From: Actinomycetota bacterium
Lineage (GTDB): Bacteria; Actinomycetota; Actinomycetes; S36-B12; UBA10799
Direction: 5' to 3'
Assembly (NCBI GenBank): GCA_020636995.1
Contig: JACJWU010000002.1
Coordinates: 372,001 to 436,000 of the forward strand
Length of the DNA stretch: 64,000 nucleotides
Below, piece after piece: positions 18,106 to 27,481 of this stretch. Made by a program: the position numbers and the translations under genes. Position 1 is the stretch's first letter; each line of letters begins with the position of its first letter. A model generated the notes under the pieces. That model was not told the origin of the DNA, searched no databases, and was given only the letters and a program-made list of their open reading frames with translations.

Positions 18106-18190
18106 GGCGAGGAGTCGCCGTATGCCCGACCGGGCGAGGGGGCGTCGGGGCGCGGTGGTCAGGTGGACGGTCGGTAGTTGACCGATCACC

Positions 18191-18219
18191 TTGACCGCGA
18201 GCGTCCAGTGCCGTAGGTT
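18191..18219 (+). promoter_or_regulatory. sigma-70-type promoter of the large secreted gene
   Basis: TTGACC (18191-18196) and TAGGTT (18214-18219) are separated by exactly 17 bp, the best canonical promoter seen in the window. It is followed by a short leader with GGGAGGA before the ATG at 18247. Confidence 0.75.
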
Positions 18220-18246
18220 TCGTGCACTTGATCTTGGGAGGACCGC

Positions 18247-21200
18247 ATGGTCTGGGGTGTCGCGCGTCGCCGTTACGTCAGAACTGCTGTGGGTGCCGGA
18301 GTTGCCGTGCTCATGGCGTTGCCGCTGACCGGGGTGGTGTCAGCGAGTGCGGCGGTACCCGCGTCCCCTGCCACCGTCGCCCAGGCTGCGCCCGCCGCCG
18401 TCCCGACCCCCGGTCCGGTGGACCGGTTCGAGAACCGCCGGGCCATCGGGCGGGAGGGCCTGGTGTTCGCGAACGGCGCGGCGGGCCGCTATGACGTATA
18501 CCGCCTCAACCTGGAGCAGGAGTACAACTGGGAACGCGACAAGTTGCAGTCCGTCAACCCGCCGAGGATGCTCAGCGACACCAAGGTGCTCGATCACTAC
18601 AACGGCGGGTTCTCGGATTACCAGTGGAAGACCGTCGAAGCGGATCTGGACATGATCGCCTACCCGGACGGCGTCATGCGACCCTCCCTCGAACCCGGCA
18701 TCGCCACCGCCGGACGAGGGTATTGCGGGAGCTCACAAGGACCGTTCTGTGTCTTCTGGACGCGGCCGCTGTACGACGCGAACCACAAGCTGGTGGACGA
18801 TCGCCGCTACACCTACGCCCAAGAGATCCCCAGCACGCCGCGGACCGGCAGTGAGGTGGACATCGTTGCCGGGTCCTTCGGGGATGATCTCGAGAAGTCG
18901 CTCGTGGTCGGTTGGGTGGACACCAACGGCGATGTCATGGTCGCTCATGTCTACGCCGAGCGGGGGTTCGTGCTCGGGCGCCCCAACCGTGTCAACAATC
19001 TGCAGCTGGCCGGGCCTCCTGTCGCACTGGGCAAAGCGCTGCCTGGGACGAGTCCCCGGCTGGCCGTCGGAGACCTCCAGGGACTCGGATCGGACCAGGT
19101 GGCTGTGGTGTGGGCCCCCGACTCCAGCACCTCATCCGACCGCCGGTTCGCGGCCGCATTGGTCGACGTGGACTCGCAACGACAGGTGCGGGTGGCCGTG
19201 CCCGCGCAGACGTTCGCGCCACAGCTGTTCGGAAGCAGCGGCGCGCAGGTCAGTCCGGGAGCGGCAGTGCTGCGTGACACCAGGGGGGCCGGACCGGCTA
19301 CTTACCGGCTCATCGTCGGCCCGGGCATTCAGAACGCGGGGCACCTCGAGGAGTTGAGGGTCAATGGCGCAGCGTTCGAGACGACGCGGAAAATGCTGCT
19401 CAGTGACGATGGCGGGATTCTTGCCACGAATAGCTACCGAAGTTGGCATTCCGACATCGAGTCACTCGGTGACATCGATGCCGATGGTCTGGATGATCTC
19501 GTGGCGGCTCCCAAACTGCGCAACTACCCGTACGGTTTGCTGGAGGTCATCAGCCTCGGCGACATCCCCGTTCCGGGGGCGAGCCAGGGCTTCCGGGTCC
19601 TGGCCTCGGCAGACACCGAACCCACTGTCAATGTGACCGCAGTGGACGCGCGCGCGACGGATGAACAGGCGATAGCGCCTGTACCGGGTCGGATCCGCGT
19701 GGACAAACTGCCGCAGATCGGGTTGACCAGTTCCTGGGCGGGGGGATGTCCTTCGGGCCAACGCAAGGCGGTCTACAACCTTCAGAACCTCACCTACAAC
19801 TCACAGACGGGCAAGTGGAGCATCGGTGCCGGGGTCCAGCAGGACCTCTCCGGATGCAGTGCGCAGGTGCAGATCCCGCAGATCGCCTCATTCGCCGTCG
19901 ACGGGCGTGCCGAACTCGGCGACCCGGTGCCGGGCCAGTACACAACCCTTGAGCCGGCCGTGATCCTCAACGCCCCGCCGACCCACTTCGACATCCTCGA
20001 CGGGCGGATGTACGACCCGAACTTCTGCTACGCCGGAAACCAGTACCTGGTGCCGGCGGTGTGCTTCTTCACCTCCGAGTACGAGAAGAAGACCGAGGCG
20101 ACCACAGAGGTGACCAGCGAGTCGACCGAGGATTGGGCGGTGAGTGCCAAAGCGAGCACCGAGTTCTCCCTGTTCGACGTCGTGGACGTGGAGGCCGAGA
20201 TCCGCGGCGGTTATGGCGAGAAGTTCAAGAATGTCGACGTCACGACGACGAAGGACACCATCGAGGTCAACGTCAAGGCACGCAACACCGACAAGATCTA
20301 CGCCATCCGACGCGCCTACGACACCCTCGAGTACCCCATCTACCAGCCTGGTGGTACCGAACCATCCGGCTACGTGTTGACGACGACTCCGCACACCGTC
20401 TCCAAGCGATGGATCGACATCAACTCCCCAGACGCGGTGGACCTGAACGTCAACCACCAGCCGGGCAATATTCTGAGCTACCCCGAGGACCTCAGTGAGG
20501 CGGAGAACCCGTTCGTCTCGCCGACGGCCAAGGACGACCAGAGTCCGCCGGTGGGCACGTTCGCCCAGCAGGAGTTCGAGCTGTCGGACTTCAGCGATTT
20601 CACGTACACGCTCACGCAGGAGAAGGTCACCGCTGAAGAGGCCTCCACCGAGAAGGAGTGGAACGTCGGCGGCACCCTCAAGGGAAGCGGCAACGTCGCC
20701 GGGCTGGTCAAGGTCAGCGTCGAGGTGTCGGGGGACTACAAGAACTCCAACCTCTCCAACACCAAGACCACGGTCGGTGACACGACCAAGCTGGCGGCCA
20801 TCCTGGGTGGCATCGATGAGAGCTTCGGGGAGACCGCCTATACGGTCAAACCCTTCGCGTACTGGAACGAGAGCGCCGCCCTGGTTCTCGACTACGCGGT
20901 GAGTCCGGGCATCGCCCCACCGGGTGCTCCGAAGACCTGGTGGCAGCAGGAGTACGGTCGGAAGCCCGACGTCACCCTGAAACTGCCCAGGCTGCTCGAC
21001 TACGAGAAGCAGGCAGGTATCTCGTCGGACTCCGCACGGTTCATCTCACCGGGCGTGCAGGTGTTCCGGGGACCGTGCTCCCCGAACGATCTGCGTACGC
21101 CGACCACTGAGTACGCCAAGCCCGGCGTCCCTCTGTGCCTGCGGGCGCAGGTCGAGAACTACAGCCTGAAGGACCAGCCTGCCGGGGTCTCGGTGGAGTT

Positions 21201-23511
21201 CTTCGACGCCGATCCTGACGTCGGTGGGGTGTCGATAGGCAAGGCCACGAACCTCGACGCCATCCCTGCGCGCGGTTCCCAGTTCGCGTACCTGGACTGG
21301 ACGCCCGATGCACGGTACGCGGGGAGCGCGCCGCGCTTGTTCGCCAAGGTGGACTCCGACAACGTCGCTGAGGAGATCCACGAGGACAACAACAAGGGGT
21401 ACCGCTCGCACCGGATGGCGGCGGACGCGACGCCTGCGCCGCGGGCACCGGAGGACGTCGAGGTCGACCTCACCCCCGGCCGGAAGTTGGACATCCAGTG
21501 GTCGGATCCGCTGGAGCCCGTGCAGCCGAACGGTCACGAGTGGCGGGTGGTCGCGTACCCGGACGACGGCTCGTCTCCGATCGAACAGACGTTGCCCGGC
21601 ACTCAGAGCGGCGCGTCCTTCAGCGACGTCGCGCCGGGTAGGTACCGCGTGGTCGTGTTCTCAGTCTCCGGGGGAACCTCATCGCCGGCATCGCACCCGT
21701 CCGAGCCGATCGACGTCGCCACCGAAGCGCCCAATGCGCCGTCCAATGTGACGGGCACAGCCGGGGACGGATCCGTCGGTCTGCAGTGGGATCCGCCCAC
21801 AGCAACCGGCGGTGCGCCGATCGACAGTTACCGCATCCGGGAATACCGAGCGCCCGGTGAGACTTACCCTGAGTCGCTGATCGACACGACGGTCACGGGT
21901 ACGACCACCGCGATGACCTTGTCCGGGCTCACCAACGGACGCCCCTACCGATTCACCGTGCAGGCCGTTAACGGTGCAGCGCCGGGCGACCAGTCTTCGC
22001 CGAGTGCGCCGGTCACGCCGCTGGGTGTGCCGGAGAAGGTCACGAACGTGAAGGCCGCGCGAGGAGGTCCGGGGGAGGCGGAAGTCACCTGGAACCCACC
22101 GGCCGCGTCGCCTGCCCGGGCCGACGTCAGCTCTTACGAGGTCGCCGTGTCGCCCGGTGGCTCGCTGACCCAGTTCCCGGGCGATGTGAAGAAGGCCACG
22201 ATGACCGGACTCCAGACCGGGGTCACTTACACCTTCACCGTGCGGCCGATCAGTGCCACGGGGCAAGGCCCCGAGTCCGACGAGAGCAACCCTTTGACGT
22301 TGCCGGACGCACCGAGCGTGCCACGCAACGTCCGAGCCGCGGCGGGCGCCGAGCCTGGCACTGCTGTGGTGACCTGGATCCCGCCAGCAAACAACGGTGG
22401 GGTTCCCATGGACAGCTACCGCGTATGTCTGGTGGACGGCGCATGTCAGGACGAGTCCGGAACCAGCCAACGATCCGTGTTCTCTGGGCTGGCCACGAGT
22501 ACCCCGCTCGTCTTCACGGTGACTGGTCGCAACGAAGCAGGACTCGATTCGCCACCTGCCACCAGTCCTGAGGTCGCACTGGCGGCGGCGCCCGACATCG
22601 CTATCTTGCGCGGACCCCAAGAGGGCTCGTTCACCAGCCCGGAGGCGACCATCGAGTTCGCCACGTCCATCGACGAAAGTGCCGTGACATGCTTCATCGA
22701 CGGTGTCGGTCAGGCGTGTTCGTCGCCGCTTCGCCTCACAGGTCTCAGCGACGGCAAGCACACCTTCCGGGCGAAGGCCCAAGGGCAGGGAGGCACGGCC
22801 TCGACGCCGCTGCTGTCCTGGAATGTGGACAGCCAGGACCCGAAGGCGTCGATCGACGATCTGCCGGCCGTCGCACGCAAGGGCATCCCGAGGTTGCGCT
22901 ACTCGGGCAGCGACCGCGGTGGATCGGGTCTTGCGTCGTACCAGATCCGGACTCGTGAGATTGGCGTGCTTGGCAACTTCGGCGACCCTGTCATCATCAA
23001 CGACCCGAACTCGGCATCGGAGCGTACGCGCCGACTGGGGTTGGAGCGTGGCAAGACCGCGTGTGCGAGTGTCCGCGCGGTTGACGGCGTCGGTAACTGG
23101 TCTTCGTGGTCGGATTGGAGTTGTGTGACCCGTCCGCTCGATCAAGCGTCATTGAAGGCGACCGGGCGCTGGTCGCAGGTGAAGGGCAGGTTCTTCTCGC
23201 AGAAGAAGGCGCTCAAAGCCGTCGACTACCGTTCGGCGCTCTCGATCCGGATCGGACGCAGTGAGGCGGTGTCGGTGACGGCCGTCGCGTGCCGCGACTG
23301 CGGCCGCCTCGAGGTCAGGCATCGGGGACAACTCCTCAAGGTCATCGACCTCTCCGAAGCCGGCGCCGACAACGTGGGGACCGCAGCGGGAAGGCACGCG
23401 AAGGAGTTCTCGGTGGATTGGCCGGAGTCCGCACGCGGCTATCTGCGACTGGTGTCACTGGGAGGAGGACCCGTCATCATCGATGGGGTGACGGTCCAAA
23501 GGCGCCGATAG
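18247..23511 (+). CDS. giant secreted modular protein with FnIII domains
   Basis: This 1754-residue protein has a long signal peptide (about residues 1-36, ending SASAAVPA). Residues 40-600 are a unique region with FG-GAP-like pieces (DIVAGSFGDDLEKSLVVGWVD; GDIDADGLDDLVAA). Residues 610-880 are rich in Thr, Ser, Glu and Lys in alternating patterns (KKTEATTEVTSESTEDWAV; NSNLSNTKTTVGDTTKLA), which suggests long beta-hairpins. Residues 1000-1060 have a CARDB-like look (VENYSLKDQPAGVSVEFFD). Four fibronectin type III domains start near 1066, 1161, 1261 and 1358, then an Ig-like domain near 1449 and a C-terminal beta domain. Function is unknown; it is a likely cell-surface or released adhesin or toxin-like protein. 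A canonical promoter precedes it. Confidence 0.8.
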   Translation: MVWGVARRRYVRTAVGAGVAVLMALPLTGVVSASAAVPASPATVAQAAPAAVPTPGPVDRFENRRAIGREGLVFANGAAGRYDVYRLNLEQEYNWERDKLQSVNPPRMLSDTKVLDHYNGGFSDYQWKTVEADLDMIAYPDGVMRPSLEPGIATAGRGYCGSSQGPFCVFWTRPLYDANHKLVDDRRYTYAQEIPSTPRTGSEVDIVAGSFGDDLEKSLVVGWVDTNGDVMVAHVYAERGFVLGRPNRVNNLQLAGPPVALGKALPGTSPRLAVGDLQGLGSDQVAVVWAPDSSTSSDRRFAAALVDVDSQRQVRVAVPAQTFAPQLFGSSGAQVSPGAAVLRDTRGAGPATYRLIVGPGIQNAGHLEELRVNGAAFETTRKMLLSDDGGILATNSYRSWHSDIESLGDIDADGLDDLVAAPKLRNYPYGLLEVISLGDIPVPGASQGFRVLASADTEPTVNVTAVDARATDEQAIAPVPGRIRVDKLPQIGLTSSWAGGCPSGQRKAVYNLQNLTYNSQTGKWSIGAGVQQDLSGCSAQVQIPQIASFAVDGRAELGDPVPGQYTTLEPAVILNAPPTHFDILDGRMYDPNFCYAGNQYLVPAVCFFTSEYEKKTEATTEVTSESTEDWAVSAKASTEFSLFDVVDVEAEIRGGYGEKFKNVDVTTTKDTIEVNVKARNTDKIYAIRRAYDTLEYPIYQPGGTEPSGYVLTTTPHTVSKRWIDINSPDAVDLNVNHQPGNILSYPEDLSEAENPFVSPTAKDDQSPPVGTFAQQEFELSDFSDFTYTLTQEKVTAEEASTEKEWNVGGTLKGSGNVAGLVKVSVEVSGDYKNSNLSNTKTTVGDTTKLAAILGGIDESFGETAYTVKPFAYWNESAALVLDYAVSPGIAPPGAPKTWWQQEYGRKPDVTLKLPRLLDYEKQAGISSDSARFISPGVQVFRGPCSPNDLRTPTTEYAKPGVPLCLRAQVENYSLKDQPAGVSVEFFDADPDVGGVSIGKATNLDAIPARGSQFAYLDWTPDARYAGSAPRLFAKVDSDNVAEEIHEDNNKGYRSHRMAADATPAPRAPEDVEVDLTPGRKLDIQWSDPLEPVQPNGHEWRVVAYPDDGSSPIEQTLPGTQSGASFSDVAPGRYRVVVFSVSGGTSSPASHPSEPIDVATEAPNAPSNVTGTAGDGSVGLQWDPPTATGGAPIDSYRIREYRAPGETYPESLIDTTVTGTTTAMTLSGLTNGRPYRFTVQAVNGAAPGDQSSPSAPVTPLGVPEKVTNVKAARGGPGEAEVTWNPPAASPARADVSSYEVAVSPGGSLTQFPGDVKKATMTGLQTGVTYTFTVRPISATGQGPESDESNPLTLPDAPSVPRNVRAAAGAEPGTAVVTWIPPANNGGVPMDSYRVCLVDGACQDESGTSQRSVFSGLATSTPLVFTVTGRNEAGLDSPPATSPEVALAAAPDIAILRGPQEGSFTSPEATIEFATSIDESAVTCFIDGVGQACSSPLRLTGLSDGKHTFRAKAQGQGGTASTPLLSWNVDSQDPKASIDDLPAVARKGIPRLRYSGSDRGGSGLASYQIRTREIGVLGNFGDPVIINDPNSASERTRRLGLERGKTACASVRAVDGVGNWSSWSDWSCVTRPLDQASLKATGRWSQVKGRFFSQKKALKAVDYRSALSIRIGRSEAVSVTAVACRDCGRLEVRHRGQLLKVIDLSEAGADNVGTAAGRHAKEFSVDWPESARGYLRLVSLGGGPVIIDGVTVQRRR

Positions 23512-23553
23512 CGGCTCGGGTGGGTGACCACAGCGGCGGTGGCGTGTGGGTGT

Positions 23554-24513
23554 TCAGCCGGCGCGTCGCGTGGGCACCCCCGGGCTGCGCGCGAAGACCC
23601 GGGCCTGCGGTCGAACGGCTGTGGCGTAGGTGGCGGTCGAGCCTCGCCTGGCCAGCACCGCGAGTGCGTCCTTGAGGGTTCGCATGATGGTCGACTTCGT
23701 CACCGTGGAGCCGGCCATCCTCTCCTTGAGCTCCACCGGCGCGGCGACCGCGGTGGTGTACCCGGCAGTGGACGCCGCCACGAAGAGTTCGAGGTCGAAG
23801 GCGAAACGGGTCTCCCGAAGCCTTGGCAGGACGTCGGCCATGACCTCCCGGCGCAGGAGTTTGCAGCCGGTCTGGGTGTCGTTGACACCGAGACCGAACA
23901 GCGTTCCCACCAGTGTGGAGAAGCCGAACGACACCAATTTGCGTAGGGGAGACGACGCCGAGATGGATCCGGAGTGCTTCTTGTTGGCGTAGACCATGTC
24001 CGCACCGGTCTCCCGGCCGATCTTCAAGTACTCGACGAGGTGCGCGGGGTCGATGTCGCCGTCGGAGTCGACGAACCCGACCCATGATCCGCGGGCTCGC
24101 GAGAAGCCCGCATGCAGCGCACCGCCTTTGCCGCGGTTCTCCGGCAACTCGACGACGCGCACCTCGGGGGGTGTGCCCTCCAGCGTGGCCATGGAGCCGT
24201 CGGTCGATCCGTCCGACACGACGATGAGTTCGTAGCCGATGTCGTCGTCCTGCATGACCTGCACAAGCCGGTCCACCGCCGGCCGCAGCGCGTCGCCGGG
24301 GTTGTAGGCAGGCATCACCACGGTGATCTCGATGCCACGGTTGGCCGGCATCCACAGCCGTGAACTCTCCGACCAGACCGGACGATCCGGATCTGGCTTG
24401 TCCTTCAGCAGTGATCGGCCGACCAGGCTGGCGGGCACCACCACCACTTTGCGCACGGTCTCAACGAACGCCTTCCCGACGTCGGCTGCAAAGGATGACG
24501 AGGACTTGCCCAT
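23554..24513 (-). CDS. GT2 glycosyltransferase, polyprenyl-phosphate sugar synthase-like
   Basis: From the ATG at 24513 the protein has 319 residues. A longer open frame continues upstream to 24867 but crosses the divergent REC-GGDEF gene and has no family similarity there. The GT-A fold is shown by ITVVMPAYNPGDALR, YELIVVSDGSTDGS, the DxD-type VGFVDSDGDIDP, and the DTQTGCKLLRREV block typical of dolichyl/polyprenyl-phosphate mannose or glucose synthases. It would move a sugar from a nucleotide donor to a lipid phosphate at the inner face of the membrane. No C-terminal transmembrane helix is obvious. CAGGCT lies six bases before the ATG. Confidence 0.85.
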   Translation of the reverse strand: MGKSSSSFAADVGKAFVETVRKVVVVPASLVGRSLLKDKPDPDRPVWSESSRLWMPANRGIEITVVMPAYNPGDALRPAVDRLVQVMQDDDIGYELIVVSDGSTDGSMATLEGTPPEVRVVELPENRGKGGALHAGFSRARGSWVGFVDSDGDIDPAHLVEYLKIGRETGADMVYANKKHSGSISASSPLRKLVSFGFSTLVGTLFGLGVNDTQTGCKLLRREVMADVLPRLRETRFAFDLELFVAASTAGYTTAVAAPVELKERMAGSTVTKSTIMRTLKDALAVLARRGSTATYATAVRPQARVFARSPGVPTRRAG

Positions 24514-24583
24514 GTGACCAGCCTGCTGCGTCCAGGAGCCTGTTGCCCGACGAGTGGACGCGCTTTCCATGCCCGGTTGCCAA

Positions 24584-24589
24584 TAGGAT
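24584..24589 (+). promoter_or_regulatory. -10 box TAGGAT, leaderless start
   Basis: TAGGAT, six bases, then GTG of the REC-GGDEF gene. No ribosome-binding site is visible. Confidence 0.55.
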
Positions 24590-24595
24590 CGCTGC

Positions 24596-25519
24596 GTGGC
24601 TCCTGAGGACGATGTTTTCACCTCCCAGCCCTCGATCCTGGTGGTGGACGACGACCCGGTGCTGACCATGTTGATCGGGGGCATCCTGGCGCAGACCGGC
24701 AAGATCCACACCGCACGGTCGGGTGCTGAGGGACTCGAGATGGCACGCGATCTGGTGCCCGACCTGATCCTGCTGGACGTGCAGATGCCCGGACAGGACG
24801 GGTTCGACGTCATCAGCGAGTTGAAGATGGATCCCGGTCTGCGGCACATCCCGGTCATCTTCATCACCGGTGAGGTGATCCCGGAGATCGAGTCCCACTG
24901 TCTTGAGGCCGGTGGTGCCGACTACATCGCCAAGCCGGTCACGCCCAGGGTGCTGCAGGCCCGCGCGCGCACCCACCTGCTGCTCAAGCAGCAAGCCGAC
25001 ATGCTGGCCGACCTCTCGTATCTCGACACCATGACCGGTGCGATCAATGTCGGGGCGTTCGAGCAGCAGTTGGACTCCGAATGCAGCCGGGCGGCGCTGT
25101 ATGGAAGACCGGTGTCGCTGCTGCTGGTGGACATCGACTCCTTCGGGGCCTACAACCAGACCTACGGTTTCGCAGCCGGGGACGATGTCCTCGTCGCTGT
25201 GGCCAAGGCAGCCAAGTCCGCGGCCGTGCGCCCGGGCGATCTCGTCGGTCGGACCAGCGGCCACCAGTTCGAGGTGCTGCTGCCCGAAGTCGGCGCCACG
25301 GAGGCAGCCCGGGCCGCGGACGGTATCCGCGTGGCAGTCGAGCAGCTCGGCCTGCGTAACAGCGGTTCGAAATCCGGCGATCTCGTCACCGTGAGTATCG
25401 GAGTGGCCTCGGCCGTCGCGGGCACGGATGCCGCGGCCCTGCGCAGAGCAGCCGGAACAGCGCTGGCGGTCGCGCAAGGCTCAGGCGGCAACCGCGTGAA
25501 CGTCGCCGACCCCATGTGA
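24596..25519 (+). CDS. response regulator with degenerate GGDEF domain
   Basis: The 307-residue protein has a receiver domain (residues 12-130; acidic pocket DDD at 18-20, phospho-acceptor Asp61 in LILLDVQMP, Lys in YIAKPVTP) followed by a GGDEF-fold domain (145-300; LVDIDSFGAYNQTYGFAAGDDVL). The signature that should read GGDEF is SGHQF at 221-225, so both metal- and GTP-handling residues of the motif are lost while the fold is kept. It is therefore unlikely to make c-di-GMP and may instead bind a partner or nucleotide under phosphorylation control. No cognate kinase lies next to it. The start is a GTG six bases after TAGGAT. Confidence 0.85.
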   Translation: MAPEDDVFTSQPSILVVDDDPVLTMLIGGILAQTGKIHTARSGAEGLEMARDLVPDLILLDVQMPGQDGFDVISELKMDPGLRHIPVIFITGEVIPEIESHCLEAGGADYIAKPVTPRVLQARARTHLLLKQQADMLADLSYLDTMTGAINVGAFEQQLDSECSRAALYGRPVSLLLVDIDSFGAYNQTYGFAAGDDVLVAVAKAAKSAAVRPGDLVGRTSGHQFEVLLPEVGATEAARAADGIRVAVEQLGLRNSGSKSGDLVTVSIGVASAVAGTDAAALRRAAGTALAVAQGSGGNRVNVADPM

Positions 25520-25718
25520 CGCAGTGTCGACGGCGCTGAACGCTCGACGTGGCGCGATTTCGGCCAGTGATCGAATCCGTGCGCAGTTCGGTAATCCGTG
25601 AGTGTCGCGGATGCTCCCGAGCGCTCCCGGATCGCCGAAGTGCTCACGGATTCGGCGGTGACACCGTCGCGACGTGTTCCACATCGGACTGAACTCGGCC
25701 TCCCGCCTTCCCGGTCCT

Positions 25719-25724
25719 TAGGAT
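25719..25724 (+). promoter_or_regulatory. -10 box TAGGAT, leaderless start
   Basis: TAGGAT, six bases, then the GTG of the glpD-like gene; no Shine-Dalgarno sequence. Confidence 0.55.
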
Positions 25725-25730
25725 CGAGAT

Positions 25731-27395
25731 GTGGGACTTCGCGAATCCAACATCGACCAACTCAAGGGCGGCATCTTCGATGTCTTGATCGTCGGGGGAG
25801 GCATCAACGGCGCGGTCTCGGCCGCCGCTCTCGCCTCCCGGGGCGCGCGGGTGGCGGTGATCGACCGTGGGGACTTCGCGGCGTTCACCTCGGAGGAGTC
25901 GAGCAACCTGGTGTGGGGCGGGTTCAAGTACCTGGAGAACTATGAGATCGGCCTGGTGCGCAACCTGTGCAAGTCCCGAAACCACCTGATCAAGGCCTAT
26001 CCGGCCAATCTCAAGGAGATCCGCTTCATGGCGGCGCTCGACGAGAACTCGCCGTACTCGCCGGCCTTCGCAGGACTTGGGGCGACCGCGTACTGGGTGA
26101 TCGGCAACGGGTTCACCAAGCCGCCGAAGGTGCTCAGCCGGGAGACCATCGCCGAGCGGGAACCCATCGTGCGCACCGACAACCTGCTGGGTGGGATCGA
26201 GTACTCCGACGCGTACATCGTCGACAACGACTCCCGCTTCGTGTTCGGGTTCGTGCGTTCGGCGCTGAACTCCGGGGCCACCTGCGCCAACTACGTCTCC
26301 TTCGAGTCGGCTCGGCGCGAAGGTGGGCGCTGGCACGTGCAGTTGCGCGACACGGACACCGGTGAGGAGTTCACGGCGACGACGAAGATCATTATCAACG
26401 CCGCCGGTCCGTTCGTCGACCCGATCAATGCCGCGCATGGCATCACCACCAAGCACAAGATCGTGTTCTCCAAGGGAATCCACCTGATCGTCCCGCGGTT
26501 GGCGAAGCAGGAGCGGGTGCTGGCGTTCTTCGACGACACCCAGCGGCTGTTCTACGTGATCCCCATGGGCCCGCGGTCCATGATCGGGACGACCGACGAA
26601 CGCGTGACCGATCCGGTCACGGACGTCACCGACGAGGACCGTGACTTCCTGCTCAACCAGATCAACGAGCGTCTGGACCTGCAGACACCGTTGACCCCGC
26701 GCGACATCATCTCCACCCGCAGTGGCGTGCGGCCACTGGTCGTCGAGACGGACAACACCACCTCCGATCAGACCGATTGGACGTCGCTGTCCCGCAAGCA
26801 CGCGATCGAGGTCGACGCCGTGCGGGCGTGGGTGACGGTGTTCGGCGGCAAACTGACCGACTGCGTGAACATCGGCAACGAGGTGAGCGCGCTGGTGAAG
26901 AAACTCGGGATCCCGCTGACCAAGGACAAGAAGTCCTGGTACGGCGAACCCCCGAAGGCCACACGGGACGAGTACTTCCGGCAGGCCAGGCTCATGGGGC
27001 TGGACCGGCTCACGACCCGGGCGAGTTTCGAGACCCTCTCGACGCGGCTGTGGCGGCGTTACGGGCTGCGCGCGTTCGCCATGCTGGAGGCCATGCGCGA
27101 CGACCCGAGCATGGCCGACGACGTCATCGAGGACGCCGACTACGTGCGCGTGGAACTGCACTACGCCGCGAAGACCGAGATGATCACCAAACTCGACGAC
27201 TTCCTGCGCCGCCGCAGCAAGATCGCGCTCGTACTCGACTACGACGAGGTCCGGGAGGCCGACGGTATCCACGAGGCCTGCGAGCTGCTGTTCGGAGAGG
27301 ACGCCCAGCGCCGTTTCGACGAGTACTTCACCGACGAGCGCCGCGAGCAGTTGCAGGGGTACCGGGAGCCCAGCGCGTCGTTCCCGCGCGGCTGA
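25731..27395 (+). CDS. glpD: glycerol-3-phosphate dehydrogenase/oxidase
   Basis: This 554-residue FAD enzyme begins with a dinucleotide-binding motif (FDVLIVGGGINGAVSAA, about residues 16-32) and the family block RGDFAAFTSEESSNLVWGGFKYLE. HLIVPRL, FYVIPMGPRSMIGTTDE and the late VFGGKLTDCVNIG follow, and a helical C-terminal domain typical of GlpD completes it. It oxidises sn-glycerol-3-phosphate to DHAP, passing electrons to quinone or oxygen at the membrane. The start is a GTG six bases after TAGGAT. The relation to the ADPS-like oxidase and FGGY kinase 14 kb upstream is functional inference only. Confidence 0.87.
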   Translation: MGLRESNIDQLKGGIFDVLIVGGGINGAVSAAALASRGARVAVIDRGDFAAFTSEESSNLVWGGFKYLENYEIGLVRNLCKSRNHLIKAYPANLKEIRFMAALDENSPYSPAFAGLGATAYWVIGNGFTKPPKVLSRETIAEREPIVRTDNLLGGIEYSDAYIVDNDSRFVFGFVRSALNSGATCANYVSFESARREGGRWHVQLRDTDTGEEFTATTKIIINAAGPFVDPINAAHGITTKHKIVFSKGIHLIVPRLAKQERVLAFFDDTQRLFYVIPMGPRSMIGTTDERVTDPVTDVTDEDRDFLLNQINERLDLQTPLTPRDIISTRSGVRPLVVETDNTTSDQTDWTSLSRKHAIEVDAVRAWVTVFGGKLTDCVNIGNEVSALVKKLGIPLTKDKKSWYGEPPKATRDEYFRQARLMGLDRLTTRASFETLSTRLWRRYGLRAFAMLEAMRDDPSMADDVIEDADYVRVELHYAAKTEMITKLDDFLRRRSKIALVLDYDEVREADGIHEACELLFGEDAQRRFDEYFTDERREQLQGYREPSASFPRG

Positions 27396-27481
27396 CGGCC
27401 GCGGGCATTCTGGATCCCCGATCGGCAGAGGCTGTCGGGCGGTGCGGGCATTGAGGTGCCACATGGTGGCGGGATCGACGG

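Noticed and set aside
18106..18119. Short hairpin GGCGA-GGAG-TCGCC after the phosphoesterase stop as a terminator
   Set aside because: A 5-bp stem with no T tract is too weak to support in GC-rich DNA.
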